A stretch of 64,000 nucleotides of DNA from Smallanthus sonchifolius (lineage: Eukaryota > Streptophyta > Magnoliopsida > Asterales > Asteraceae). The notes below the pieces were generated by a model. The model did not search any database. It had not been told where the DNA came from and worked only from the letters and a program-made list of their open reading frames with translations. Positions 46,736 through 58,227 of this stretch are shown here, piece by piece. Each line of letters opens with the position of its first letter. Position 1 is the stretch's first letter. A program made the position numbers and the translations under genes. The stretch spans positions 6,244,501 to 6,308,500 of the forward strand of contig JAKNSE010000037.1 in the NCBI GenBank assembly GCA_023525975.1, read 5' to 3'.

Positions 46736-46748
46736 CGTTGGTTTACTT

Positions 46749-47354
46749 CAAGGACGGACCTATCCTTAGGGAAGGGGGCTACCCCTCAACTTTTACGCGC
46801 ATTGCAAAAAAAAAATTTTTTTTTATGGTTTTATGTATCCGGTTATCCCTTGCGTTACCCCTGAGCAAAAATTACGTTACCCCTCAAATTTTGTTAAAAG
46901 CTCAACACTTCATAAAAAGTCCAAAATTTTATAAAAAACCTAATACTTATAAAAAATCCCCACATTTTATTAAAAGTTTTGAGGTATTAGGTTTTAATAA
47001 AACATTTGGACTTTATCCAGCTTAAATGTTTTATTAAAACTCAATACCTCAAAGTCTCAATTCTCAAACCCAACTACCCAATCGGTCGGCCAACAGAGAC
47101 CGACCACTCGACATGAGCTGACACCACCGCCCGGCGCCGCTTCCGCCAAACCCCAGTCCACCTCGTCAGTCGCATGCTACTGTCAAACAAATTTTGTTTA
47201 TATGAAAGTAAGATAAAAAAAATTGTTTCATTTACATGAAAGTACGGTAAAAAAAAGTTTGTTTCATTAACATGAAAGTACGGTAAAAAAAATTGTTTCA
47301 TTTACATGAAAGTACGTAAAAAAACCCTGAACTTTTGTTGTAGATCCGCCACTG
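46749..47354. mobile_element. hAT-like element, 606 bp
   Basis: 8-bp TSD GTTTACTT (46741-46748 and 47355-47362). Termini CAAGGACGGACCTA and TAGATCCGCCACTG are imperfect inverted repeats. It contains three tandem copies of a ~35 bp unit with CATGAAAGTACGGTAAAAAA (47213-47325) and a GC-rich patch at 47090-47180 that may be captured DNA. Confidence 0.8.
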
Positions 47355-47412
47355 GTTTACTTCTTATAGTTACATTTCAAAACTTTTACATGTATAGTTA
47401 TTTAGGCTTAGG

Positions 47413-48088
47413 TGCACAAAATAACCGGTTTGAAGTTTCTAACCGGTTTAACCTGACAAACCGGTTTAAGAAAAACCAGTTCAAGGCAAACCGGTTCGGG
47501 TTAAGCAAAAACCACCGGTTTAAGATAATCAATGGAACATCGGGTTGAGGACCAGTTTGGGAAACCGGTTTATCCGCTGAAAAAAAAGTGACCGTTGTAT
47601 AACGGTAATATAGCCGTTGGGAGGCTATTTGGCCTTTTTTTGGCCCCATTTGCACCCATAAATCAATATAAATAGGTGGGGGTGTTTATGGTTGATCACA
47701 CCTCTCTCTACACTCTCTAATCTCTTTAACCGCTCGTTAAACTCGCTCTAAACTCTCAATATAATTTTATCTTGTAATGTTTTTTAATTTCCGAATTTTC
47801 CGAATATAAAAAATGTTGAACTTTATGTTTTATATTTGTTATATAATTTTTTTTTGAATTTCTATTAAATATATTGAATTAATTTGAATTTTTAATTAAA
47901 AACCGGTTTAACCCACAAACCGGTTTAGACCCTACCCTAACCGGTTTGATAGGGTTGGGTTTTCCTTGCTTATAAACCGGGTTAACCCGAACCGGTTTAT
48001 GGCCAAACCGGTTTTGACCAAACGTTGACCAAACCGGTTCGGGTCGGTTTAAACCGGTTCGGTTTAAAAAAACCGATTTGTGCACCTC
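47413..48088. mobile_element. hAT element rich in AACCGGTT, about 680 bp
   Basis: Flanked by the direct repeat TAGGCTTAGG (47403-47412 and 48089-48098), of which 8 bp would be the TSD. Ends TGCACAAA and TTTGTGCACCTC are inverted. Both subterminal regions are filled with the palindromic word AACCGGTT. A TATA box (ATAAATAGG, about 47670) sits in the centre, as in the transposase gene promoter at 48917. Confidence 0.75.
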
Positions 48089-48199
48089 TAGGCTTAGGCA
48101 TGTCAATTCGTTAAAGGGTAAAGGCCCAACAGACTCAACAAAAAATGGGTCAAAAATCTTATAAATCGCCTTAAACTCACTTAAAGTAAAGGTACGGAG

Positions 48200-48578
48200 T
48201 AGAGATGCACAAAAAAAACCGGTTTGAAAAACCAAACCGGTTTCAAACCGAAAACCGAACCGGTCGTGAACCGGTTTATACCAAACCGGTTTCAAACTGG
48301 TTCAAACCGCCGGTTTAAAACCGGTTTGAAACCTATACATTTAAACCGGTTTGAAACCGGTTTAACCCGAACCGAACCGATTAAAAACTGGTTTCAAACC
48401 GTTTTTTTAAACCGGTCAAACCGGTTTCAAACCGGTCAAACCCGGTCAACGGACCATCTCAAACCGGTTTCAAACCGGTCCGGTTTGAACTCAAACCGGT
48501 TTTGACTTTTTGTTGACCAAACCGGTTCGGTTCGGTTTTGAACCGGTTCGGGTTAAAAAACCGTTTTGTGCACCTCTA
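48200..48578. mobile_element. hAT MITE, 379 bp
   Basis: Perfect 8-bp TSD GTACGGAG (48192-48199 and 48579-48586); inverted ends TAGAGATGCACAAAA and TTTTGTGCACCTCTA. The interior is almost wholly AAACCGGTTT repeats. Confidence 0.92.
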
Positions 48579-48626
48579 GTACGGAGTAATGGCCCCAATT
48601 CTTACGTTTAAGTCAAACGTTGAAGC

Positions 48627-49470
48627 TAGAGGCGTACAAAAAAGGAACCGGAACCGGACCCGCCCAAATACCCGGAACCGGTTCTTCCGAACCCAAACCA
48701 GAATAGGTTCCAGTATTTCTAGCGAAAAACCGGTTTTGAAAATACCCGACCCGGTTCTCCCAAAAAACCGGTTCCCCATAAAAACCAACTTGCAAGAAAA
48801 ACCGGTTCTCCAGAACCTGGAACCGGCTTGTACTTTTTTTGACTGTTAAAAAACGGTATTATAGCCGTTTGAGCGGGTTTCTAGGCATTTTTTAACTTTT
48901 TAATGGCGCTAGCTTAGTATAAATAGTTGGTGGATGTTTATGTATAGTTACCACACTTGAAAACGATCAAAATCCAACAAAAAAAATGGCTTCTGAGTCG
49001 GCTACCGCTTCCGCTTCGGCTAGTAGCAAACCAAACGTGGTCGAAGTTATTCCCACAACGAGAAACCCAAGTTTTTTTTATTCATTTCGACTTATGTATA
49101 ATGTCTTTCGGTCCAAACAAAGCTTGTTTCATTCATTGTGTTACTATGTTGAAGGCGGATTCCAACTCATCTATGAAAAAACATGTACAAGAATCTTGCA
49201 AAGTCTTGTGGAAAGCTCCCAAAGTCTTGTACAAGAATCTTGCAAAGTCTTGTAGCAACAATGTCAAGCGATGGACGTATTTGGCATTATGATGTTGAAG
49301 CGGTTCGGGAAGGAATGGGAAAGTTCGTGATTCAAAAGGGCTTGACATTTGGTCACTTCGACGACCCAAGATTGACGCGTCTCATCCAAAAAACTCTACA
49401 ACCGCGCATAATCATGTAAGTCGAACAACCCTTAGACGTGATTGCCTTAAAACGTGGTTAAAAGCTAAAA
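48627..49470 (+). pseudogene. 5' part of an hAT element with RICESLEEPER-type transposase
   Basis: 48627 begins TAGAGGCGTACAAAA with CCGG-rich subterminal repeats like its neighbours. A TATA box TATAAATAG lies at about 48918 and the start codon at 48986 (MASESATASASASSKP). The BED zinc-finger signature is in a different frame (ACFIHCVTMLKADSN, SSMKKHVQESC). A later frame reads MGKFVIQKGLTFGHFDDPRL and TRLIQKTLQPR, the region after the BED finger in plant hAT transposases. At least two frameshifts and a short internal duplication are present. The catalytic core and right terminus are missing. Confidence 0.75.
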
Positions 49471-50300
49471 AACATTAATTTTAGGCTTTCAAAGTTTAGA
49501 AACGGGTGTGAATTTGACTTGTGATGTTTGGTACCGCACATTGAATACACCCCATTACGTGAGAAATGAACAAACGTACAATTGCTTTTGAAATATTTCA
49601 ATATCCACCTACCACAAGCAATTTATTTCAATCGGAAGTATCATAATACCAATGTTTTTCCATTTAAGATGTTTGTAGATATTAAGGGGATTTTAGTAAC
49701 AAAAGTTAAAAATATACTTTGAAAATTAAATGGCAGGACATATAACGTTAATTTATTTTCTAGGTAATATATTTTTTCACAGCATAACTTACCTTTTTGT
49801 CCTTTTTTTTTAGTTTTTGGCGACGGATTAACGATGAATAATATTAATTTACTTTTTGTGTTTAGTTAATGTATTTAGAACAGCTTTAACGAATTAATTT
49901 AACTTATTTTTCTTAAATTTTTGGTTAAATAGTTTTCCAAAATAATTTTTTACTTAAATAATTAGTAATGGATTTTCAGTTGTTTGATATTGACTACAAT
50001 TTATAGTATGTGAAGGGCTTGAAATGATATGATCTTCGATTAAAGGTCGATTTCTCTTGAGAAAATCCTATAAGAAATAAAAATCCTAGTTGTTCTTTGG
50101 TTGAAATCCTGTTTGAAGTCTGTATCTCTAACTTGGGAACAATGATACTTGTTTAACATGTTTTGACCTTGTTATAATTGTCTGTATTTTTTTTTAGTAA
50201 TTGTAAATACTGGTGTGCGTATTTTTTTGCTTGTGCTACCGTAGTGGTTTCACGATCCCTCTTTCACGCCAGCGTCACATCAGCACAAGGGTTTTTACTA
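49471..50300. other. AT-rich intergenic DNA
   Basis: No open frames of interest. 50235-50285 (TTCACGCCAGCGTCAC and neighbouring text) resembles terminal regions of Harbinger-type elements and may be the distal end of the element carrying the ORF1 pseudogene next to it, but I cannot define a terminus. Confidence 0.35.
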
Positions 50301-50310
50301 CCCAAAATCA

Positions 50311-50661
50311 CTAGTGTTTGTTATAAAAGTTGTTAAACATAGTAAACTTGCGGTTATAGTCCTGCCATTTACTAGAGATCTTGTCGGGGTTACGGTATTC
50401 GCCCCTCCCCGTTGCCTCGTGAAATCTCGCACGAACACGCCACCAAAAATCATTTCCTGATTGATTATTTCCTATACAAAAAATATTAAATAAATTATTA
50501 AAAAAATTATAAAAAATAACATAACAATTTACAAAAAAATTAAACGTCTTACCAATTTTCAGGTCCTCCGACATGTCTACCCGAGCTATAGTCAAAGCAA
50601 ATTATTCGTTCGGCGTCCACTTTTCAATACACACGTGCCAGTTCTTTGGTTGAGTAGACGG
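50311..50661 (-). pseudogene. PIF/Harbinger ORF1 (Myb/SANT-like) pseudogene, 3' part
   Basis: The minus strand reads KWTPNE, a stop, then FALTIARVDMSEDLKIG, an apparent intron, and GNNQSGNDFWWRVRARFHE ... GEYRNPDKISSKWQDYNR. This is the trihelix/SANT-like DNA-binding ORF1 carried by plant PIF/Harbinger elements and often annotated as glutathione S-transferase T3-like. The stop at about 50612 replaces a codon usually encoding an acidic residue. Its upstream part is on the far side of element G, at 58228-58450. Confidence 0.75.
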
Positions 50662-51905
50662 TGATCAGTGGGTATTTGTTTGATGTTTATGATGTTTAAT
50701 TGAATGTTTTTATGTGTGATTTGGTGTAGAATATGATTACTTTGAGTGTGTTATTGTCCACAGGTGTTTGCAGCTAAAGTACGTGTTTTGCAAGTAATTG
50801 GGAAGAATGGATATGGAATTTTGCAACAGATACAGTCACTACAAAGTCTAAAACTTGCTTGGAGCATATCCTGAGCTAGGAGTTGAATCACGGGGCCCAT
50901 AATATATCGATTTGGGGTAGCTCGACGAACCGGATGTAAAAATGAAGTTGAAATATGCTTTTGGGCGTATGGTACGGTCATTTTGGGCGTACCGTACGGT
51001 CGGCCGTACCAAAGCACCGTATAGAAAGGTCGTTAACAGAAGGTTGAGCGTACGGGGAGCATTTCCAGCGTACCGTATGGTGGGCCCACCGTACCATACG
51101 GTCGGGAGTCGGTTACATGCGGATTTTTAGGGACTTTGGCCCTATTTGAAGTATACCTTTAGGGTTACGGAAAAGGGGAATTCCCAGCCATTTTTGGGTG
51201 TTTTGAGGACGATTTTGAGAGCAACTTTGGAGTATTTTCACTTTAGTTTTATGTTTTTGATGTCTACCTTTAATTCTTGTGATCTTATGACTACCATGAG
51301 TGGCTAGTCTCTTTGTGATTGTTTCCGGGTGAAGGATTCTTGTAAGTGATACATTAGTTTGTTTTTTTACTAGGTTTTGAATTGTGTTCTTGAGTGACAA
51401 CTAGCATACACTTGTTTTTGGTTAATTTAAATGATTTATCTGTGTTGAGGTTGTATGATTTGCCATCCGATTTCGGTTTTCTTGCATCGTTAGCTATTTG
51501 GTTATTTTGTACCTCCTAGCATTTATATCTTGGTAGTTGTGTGAACGAACGAGTCTTAAAAGATTGTTCCGCATCTATCACTTTAATCAAAATATAACAA
51601 GCCACGCTTAGTGGATTCTAACTAGTTGAACCTAAACTTTTGTTGATCTTTTGAATCTGAATCCTGGAAGTAATTACCTTTTTCTCATAATTGTTTTCAA
51701 TTCAATCAAAGTTTGTTTTACTAATTGCAAGTTCTTCCAAATTAATCAAGTTTCAGTTTTTAGTAGTATCGGTTAAGTAACTTTACTAATAGCATTCTCC
51801 ACGAGTTCCCTGTGGATTCGACAACCCTAGTTTTCTGTCTATAGTCTAAGGTAGCTAAGTAGTAATTTTTATAAGTGTTTTTGATTAGCCTTCGACACGC
51901 GATCA
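50662..51905 (+). repeat. Element G 5' LTR
   Basis: Contains GC-rich palindromes: ACCGTACGGT at about 50991-51000 and a 10-bp stem ACCGTATGGT/ACCATACGGT at 51072-51081 and 51093-51102, with an inner GGTGGGCCCACC palindrome. In the 3' LTR (about 57409-57440) the second arm is ACCGTACGGT, leaving one T-G pair. Confidence 0.9.
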
Positions 51906-51929
51906 AAATGGCGCCGTTGCTGGGGAACT
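51906..51929 (+). promoter_or_regulatory. Element G primer-binding site
   Basis: AATGGCGCCGTTGCTGGGGA directly after the LTR is an Athila-type primer site, one base different from family B's. Confidence 0.8.
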
Positions 51930-51987
51930 TGTGCGCAAAGTACTATTTTTGATTTATTTAGTTCAGTGCTACTGATTTTGTGCTTAC

Positions 51988-53870
51988 GTGTGCAGGGACA
52001 GTTTTATGCATACTAGGCGCTCAGCAAGAACTTCACCGTTATTGTTTGATCCAGAAATAGAGAGAGCAGCAAGAGCAAACAGAAAGCTCCAAGGAACAGT
52101 CCAAACAATTCTCAAAAAACTTGATAGTCCATCTGTGAGAATGTCACAGAATCCACCAATAAACCAAGATCCTAACCAAGGTGGGGATCAAAACCCACCT
52201 ATTCCACCATAACCAAATCTTTTTTTTTTCTCAATCAACAACAAAACCAACCAAATCCACCTCAAAACCAACAACCACCTATTTCACAAAATCATAACCA
52301 ACCGCCATCGCCACAAAACCATAATCAAAATCAACCACCACCACCTAGATTCCAACAACCCTTACATCAACCCGTGTTTAGAAACCAACCATATCAACCT
52401 TATGATAGCTACCCTAGCTACTCAGATTATGAAGATGATGAGTTGATGTCACCGGGACGCAGCCATCACCCACAACATGGTTCTCAACATGAGAACTGGA
52501 ATGATGAGGAGGCGTGGTATGACCTAAACCATCAGGAGGCAGTCCCTCCTAGAGATTAGAGACAGAATATAGATGAATGGGTTCAACCACCACTAAGAGC
52601 AGAGTTTGGGTTTCAACCTAGGAACAACCGGCAAGGGTATATGGGTAATTTGGAACGAGAGAACAGGTACAAAAATCATGGAAATATGCAACCACCGAGA
52701 CATGACCAAGGGGTAGACAGTCATTTCTACCCCGCTTTAGCTTTGAATGCATCCCCTGTCATTCCACCAGTTCGTATGGGGAATGCATTCGAGATTCGAC
52801 CTGGTTGTCTTGGGATCCTCCCACACTTCTTTGGGAGGGCTACTAAAGTGCCTTACACACATCTATTAGAATATGAGGCTACTTGTGGTACCATAGGTGG
52901 TTAAGGGTTCACAGTTGATGAGGTGAAACTGGTAGTCTTCCAGTTTTCACTAAAAGACAGGGCAAAGCAGTGGTTCTTATCTTTGCCATCTGCAAGCATT
53001 GCCACCTGGGCAGACTTACAGCAAAAGTTCCTGGATGAATACTTTCCATCCCATAAAACCAATAAGGCCCGAGCTGCTATAAGGGATTTCAAGCAACAAA
53101 CAGGGGAGCCTTTCTATGAGGCGTTTAAAAGATTTAAAAAGTTGCTGAGGAACTTCCCACATCATGGAATAGATAAGTGGGAGCTGATTCAAGCCTTCTA
53201 TGATGGGTTGTTACCCAAGGATGTGAGAGATGTCAATGCAACCAGTGCAGGTTCTTTCTTTTCAAATCATGTAAATGATGACTGGGACATTTTGGAAAGA
53301 ATAGCAGTCACATCAAAAAGGCAAGCTAATGTGAGTCGAAGAACAAAGACCGGAGCAACTGCTAAGGTAGTTGATTATGAAACTCAAAAGCGTCTAAATG
53401 CCATGGAACTGCAAATGGAAAGGCTTAGTAGGCCGAGTGGAAGAGAGGTATCTAACGTGTCACAGGCATACTCGGTGTGTGATAGATGTGGTGACTTGGG
53501 CCACACCTTGGCGAGCTGCCCAAGAGAACAGGGCAAGCCGGAAGAAATGAACCAGATTGAGGGGGAAAGGAACCAGGATATGAACGCAACCCACTATCAT
53601 CCGGGACTCCGAAACCATCCAAATTTCAGGTATGGTAATACATCTAACAAATTAAATCCTAACTTTCAGGGTGCTGATGTGCAGGTGGGAAGTCAACTAT
53701 ACCAGAACCGCCAACAGGGTTACAATCAAGGCGGATACCAAAGAAGCCAAGGTAACCAGGGCTATCAGCAGAGAAACTACCAACAAAACCAGCAAAACAA
53801 ACCTGCAGCTGGCGGTGACCCTCAGCTCACAGCCATATTGGAATGATTGAAAAGGATTGAGTAGGATAAA
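51988..53870 (+). pseudogene. Element G gag
   Basis: Opens with MHTRRSARTSPLLFDPEI (ATG at 52003). It shifts frame at a T-tract near 52225, then stays in one frame with stops at 52557, 52902 and 53844. The core contains RMGNAFEIRPGCLGILP, FQFSLKDRAKQWFLSLPS, WADLQQKFLDEYFPSHK and KWELIQAFYDGLLPKDV. A zinc knuckle CDRCGDLGHTLASC is followed by a Gln/Asn/Tyr-rich tail (NQGGYQRSQGNQGYQQR). This is Athila/Tat-type gag. Three stops and a frameshift make it inactive. Confidence 0.88.
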
Positions 53871-53939
53871 GAGATTCAGATCAAAACCAATGAGTCGTTT
53901 GATAGACAACTGGGTCAGCTGGCTGAGAAATTAGCTAAA

Positions 53940-54927
53940 GTGGTGGGACGAGCACCGGGGCAACTCCCAAGTGATACAAAACTAAAACCGCAACATCAAG
54001 GAGCAAGCTCCTCTGGGTCAAAGAATGCATATGTTAGTGTGGTTAGTACCTATGAAGATGGTGAAGTGAGTGAGTTGGAGTATGAAGATGAGCAAGGAGA
54101 ACCCATTATCCATGTAAAAATTAGGGGAATAAAAATTGAGCAAGCCCTGCTAGATTATGGGTCAAGTGTCAGCATCTTACCAGTCTGACATTGGCCCAAT
54201 AGAACAAGTTGACACTACTGTGGTGTTAGCTGACTTAACAAGGAAACGGGCTCGAGCCATGGTCAGAGGTGTTTCTGTGAAGGTAGGGGAATTCTATTAC
54301 CCTGAAGATTTTCTGGTGGTGGAGTATGAACAGGCAGTGAAGGAGAAACAACATAGGGTAATCCTGGGCAGACCATTCTTGGCAACTGCTAGTGCTTTGA
54401 TCAATTCCAGAGACAACACGGTCAGCATGTCATTCGGTAACCGGGAATTTAACTTAGACATTCGTTCTCATGCTTTCACATATTTTTACAAAGTTAAATG
54501 TCCTAAAACAGGTGTTAATAACAAATGTCCCCCACGGTCCAAAGTGGATGAGGGTGGCAAAGATAAAAGTGTTGTGATTGACAGGTCAGAGTTGAAGAAT
54601 GTGATGATTGAGGAAGTAGATGCGGCAAACCCCAAGTGTGGGGAAGTTGGAATACAAGTGCTAAAGCCACCATGGAAGCATCAGGTGGACAATTCGGATG
54701 ATTATGTCAAATCGGGAACAAGATCATTAGGATCACCAGCGGGATCAAAGAAACCGTCCAAGTTTATGAGGCATTCATATGAGACTGGTGAGTCTTGGGT
54801 AATGCGAGATGAAGAAGAAGAAGAGTTCCTTGCTGTGGAACATATGAGGACGCTCAAGTTGGATGGAAAGGATGGCCGAGCAGGTGAGGTAGCATTTGGA
54901 AAGGAATTTGTGTTCCAACCACCATAA
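53940..54927 (+). pseudogene. Element G aspartic protease region, damaged
   Basis: EPIIHVKIRGIKIEQALLDY is followed by GSSVSILP: the catalytic D-T-G reads D-Y-G. The frame then stops at 54186, and a deletion or frameshift moves to a second frame with IGPIEQVDTTVVLADL, GEFYYPEDFLVVEYEQ and HRVILGRPFLATASALI, the usual C-terminal part of Athila-type protease. The ORF ends at 54925 after an acidic segment (RDEEEEEFLAVE). No polymerase follows. Confidence 0.82.
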
Positions 54928-56998
54928 GAGCTAAATCAGGTATGGTTTGGCTGAAGTCCTTAAAAACTTAGCGCTAAAAGGGAGGCAACCCGATTGTTTG
55001 CATTTGTTTTTGTTTTTGTTTTGTTTATGTTTTTGTTTTAGTTCGTTGTCAATATAGCAAGACCCAAGTGTGGGGAAGGCTTATGGAGGCGATCAAGGAA
55101 CTTTGTGGGTGCTCACTAGAAACCCTCACAAGACTTCACTCGTCCACTCGGGCTACCGAGGGGTTTAAAAGACTTGTTGAATACGCTAAATGCAACTGTG
55201 ACTCTTACGAAAGTGAGTTTAGGAGTTTTTTCTATGCACACGGGGACCTTGACAACGAAGACATAATCAGGTCATGTGTTTTTTCTTAGTTTTATTTTAA
55301 TTTATTTGGTTTGTTTGATTTGTTTTATTTATTTTGCTGTTTTTAGTTTTACTTGTTTGTAATTGAGTCTTATCACCCGGAGGTAGTTGAGATTTGCATG
55401 ATGAATGTTGGAAATTGGATGGTTTTACTCTTGAACCGTGCAAAAGTTTCATTTTAAATATACATTGGGGACAATGTAAAGTTTAAGTGTGGGGATGGGG
55501 GAACAAAGTGGAAATGTGTGAAAGTTGGTGAAAATTAAAAAATGGAGAATTTAAAAAAAAATTGCAAAATGTCTCAAGTAAGTTCAATTGTGTTTGAAAA
55601 CCGGATTTTCAATGTAAATCACCAACAGTTTACCAACCGGAACATAGGTCTAGGTCCTTAGTCATAGTTATACTCTTTAAGTTGCACGATAAAGTAGCCT
55701 AGCAAGCTGTTTTCATAAATTTGGTAAAAATGTCTAACCAGGGGTAATATGGTAGATAGAGAACCTTCATGCATGCTTTCACATATGTACCCCTTTACCA
55801 CCGTTTTTGTGAGATTTTGAGCCTTGATATCGAGCATAGAACATAATTAGGATTGATTGCTCATTTTCTTTTCATGTGTGTTTACAATAATGTTGCATCA
55901 TTTTAGAACTTGTGTATATGATACATTTCAAGATCATGAACCGAACTGTTGCATGAATATGATAGAGGCAGTAGGATGAACCCTTTTGTTTAAACCTTTT
56001 CTTTTGTTTTCCATGCCCGTAAAATATCCCTTAGAAGCCAAGTTTGAGCTTATACCCTTTCGTTTGTCAAACCCACAACATTAATCCCATTAACCTGTTT
56101 AGCCTTTTTATTTTTAACCTGTGAGTCGAAATTCAATTAGGTTAGATTTTATGGTAGAAAAGAAAGAAAAATATGTGTACATGTATAGTTTGATAGTGAA
56201 TGGGAAATTTAACATCATGTTTGTAAATGTCATATTAGCTGGTAATAGAATAATGCAAGTTGGATGTGAAGAAGGAAATTGCTTGTACACAAAGTTGTGA
56301 ATAGAAGAACAATATTATTCTAGGTTGTTGAAGGCAAATAAAAAAAAGGAGAAAGATAAAAATACAAAAAATTATGTGATTGGGTCAACGTTTACCCAAA
56401 GTTCAAGTTTTAGTTGAAGAATAAGAGCTTAAGTGTTTAACGGGTCAATTTCACCCAATTTTATAGATATGATGTTTGGTAGTTGTTTGATTGAATAAGT
56501 AACTTAGTTGGATTCCGCTCACCCAAGCCACTTTAAATTCCCTATTCCATACCCTTAACCTAAGCCCAACATTACAACCCATAAAATACTTCTTGATTTG
56601 TGCAAAGTTTGTGTTATTTGGTGAAGTTATGATTGATATGCAAGCTTATGATAATGATGTTTCATTAGTGGTCTGAGTGTTCTATATATATACTAGCACT
56701 ACTTTTGTTAGTCCAGATACAAACTAAGTGGGGTGAATCTTGTGAGATGTGTGATTGCATGTATGAGGAAAACCTGAAGCGTGTTAGGCTTGGTCAGATA
56801 TTGTGGTTTTAAATAGTGTATAATCTTTTTACTTGCTAGGTGTAAATCTATTAACTGTGGTAAGTCTTGTAAGTTGGGTATGACTTTGGACCTTAGCGGA
56901 AAACTGGTCAGGGATTTGTGAAGTGTAATTGTTAATGATGGTTGGACAATAACGAGCGAGCTTTGCTTGAGGGCAAGCAAAAGACAAGTGTGGGGATG
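54928..56998 (+). other. Element G 3' non-coding region
   Basis: One ORF of 73 codons at 55068-55286 (CGCSLETLTRLHSSTRATEG) is unrecognised. The polypurine-like motif AAGTGTGGGGA occurs at about 55066, 55488 and 56986 (and inside protease at 54633). The last lies two bases before the 3' LTR and is the likely plus-strand primer. The rest is AT-rich. Confidence 0.6.
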
Positions 56999-58227
56999 TG
57001 ATCAGTGGGTATTTGTTTGATGTTTATGATGTTTAATTGAATGTTTTTATGTGTGATTTGGTGTAGAACATGATTACTTTGAGTGTGTTATTGTTCACAG
57101 GTGTTTGGAGCTAAAGTACGTGTTTTGCAAGTTATTGGGAAGAATGAATATGGAATTATGCAACAGATACAGAAACTACAAAGTCTAAAACATGCTTGGA
57201 GCATATCCTGAGCTAGGAGTTGAATCACGGGCCCCATAATATATCGATTTGGGGTAGCTCGACGAGCCGGATGTGAAAATGAAGTTGAAATATGGTTTTG
57301 GGCGTATGGTACGGTCATTTTGGGCGTACCGTACGGTCGGCCGTACCAAAGCACCATATAGAAAGGTCGTTAACAGAAGGTTAAGCGTACGGGGAGCATT
57401 TCCAGCGTACCGTATGGTGGGCCCACCGTACCGTACGGTCGAAAGTCGGTTACATGCGGATTTTTAGAGATTTTGGCCCTATTTGAAGTATACCTTTAGG
57501 GTTACGGAAAAGGGGAATTCCCAGCCGTTTTTGGGTGTTTTGAGGACGATTTTGAGAGCAACTTTGGAGTATTTTCACTTTAGCTTTATGTTTTTGATGT
57601 CTACCTTTAATTCTTGTGATCTTATGACTACCATGAGTGGCTAGTCTCTTCGTGATTGCTTCCGGGTGAAGGATTCTTGTAAGTGATACATTAGTTTGTT
57701 TTTTTATTAGGTTTTGAATTGTGTTCTTGAGTGACAACTAGCATACATTTGTTTTTGGTTAATTTAAATGATTTATCTGTGTTGAGGTTGTATGATTTGC
57801 CATCCGATTTTGGTTTTCTTGCATCTTTAGCTATTTGGTTATTTTGTACCTCCTGGCATTTATATCTTGGTAGTTGTGTGAATGAACGAGTCTTAAAAGA
57901 TTTTTTCGCATCTATCACTTTAATCAAAATATAACAAGCCACGCTTAGTGGATCCTAACTAGTTGAACCTAAACTTTTGTTGATCTTTTGAATCTGAATC
58001 CTGGAAGTAATTACCTTTTTCTCATAATTGTTTTCAATTCAATCAAAGTTTGTTTTACTAATTGCAAGTTCTTCCAAATCAATCAAGTTTCAGTTTTTAG
58101 TAGTATACTAATAGCATTCTTCACGAGTTCCCTGTGGATTCGACAACCCTAGTTTTCTGTCTATAGTCTAAGGTAGCTAAGTAGTAATTTTTATAAGTGT
58201 TTTTTATTAGCCTTCGACACGCGATCA
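56999..58227 (+). repeat. Element G 3' LTR
   Basis: Near-identical to the 5' LTR; lacks 15 bp (around CGGTTAAGTAACTTT in the 5' copy). Confidence 0.92.

Larger units (their letters stand above)
50662..58227 (+). mobile_element. Element G: pol-less Athila-like LTR retrotransposon
   Basis: Complete insertion with TSD GACGG (50657-50661 and 58228-58232). LTRs are 50662-51905 (1244 bp) and 56999-58227 (1229 bp), starting TGATCAGTGGG and ending ACGCGATCA. They differ by one 15-bp indel plus scattered substitutions. The 5.1-kb internal region has a primer site, gag, a damaged protease and a long non-coding 3' half, with no reverse transcriptase or integrase. It interrupts a Harbinger ORF1 pseudogene. 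Confidence 0.93.
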
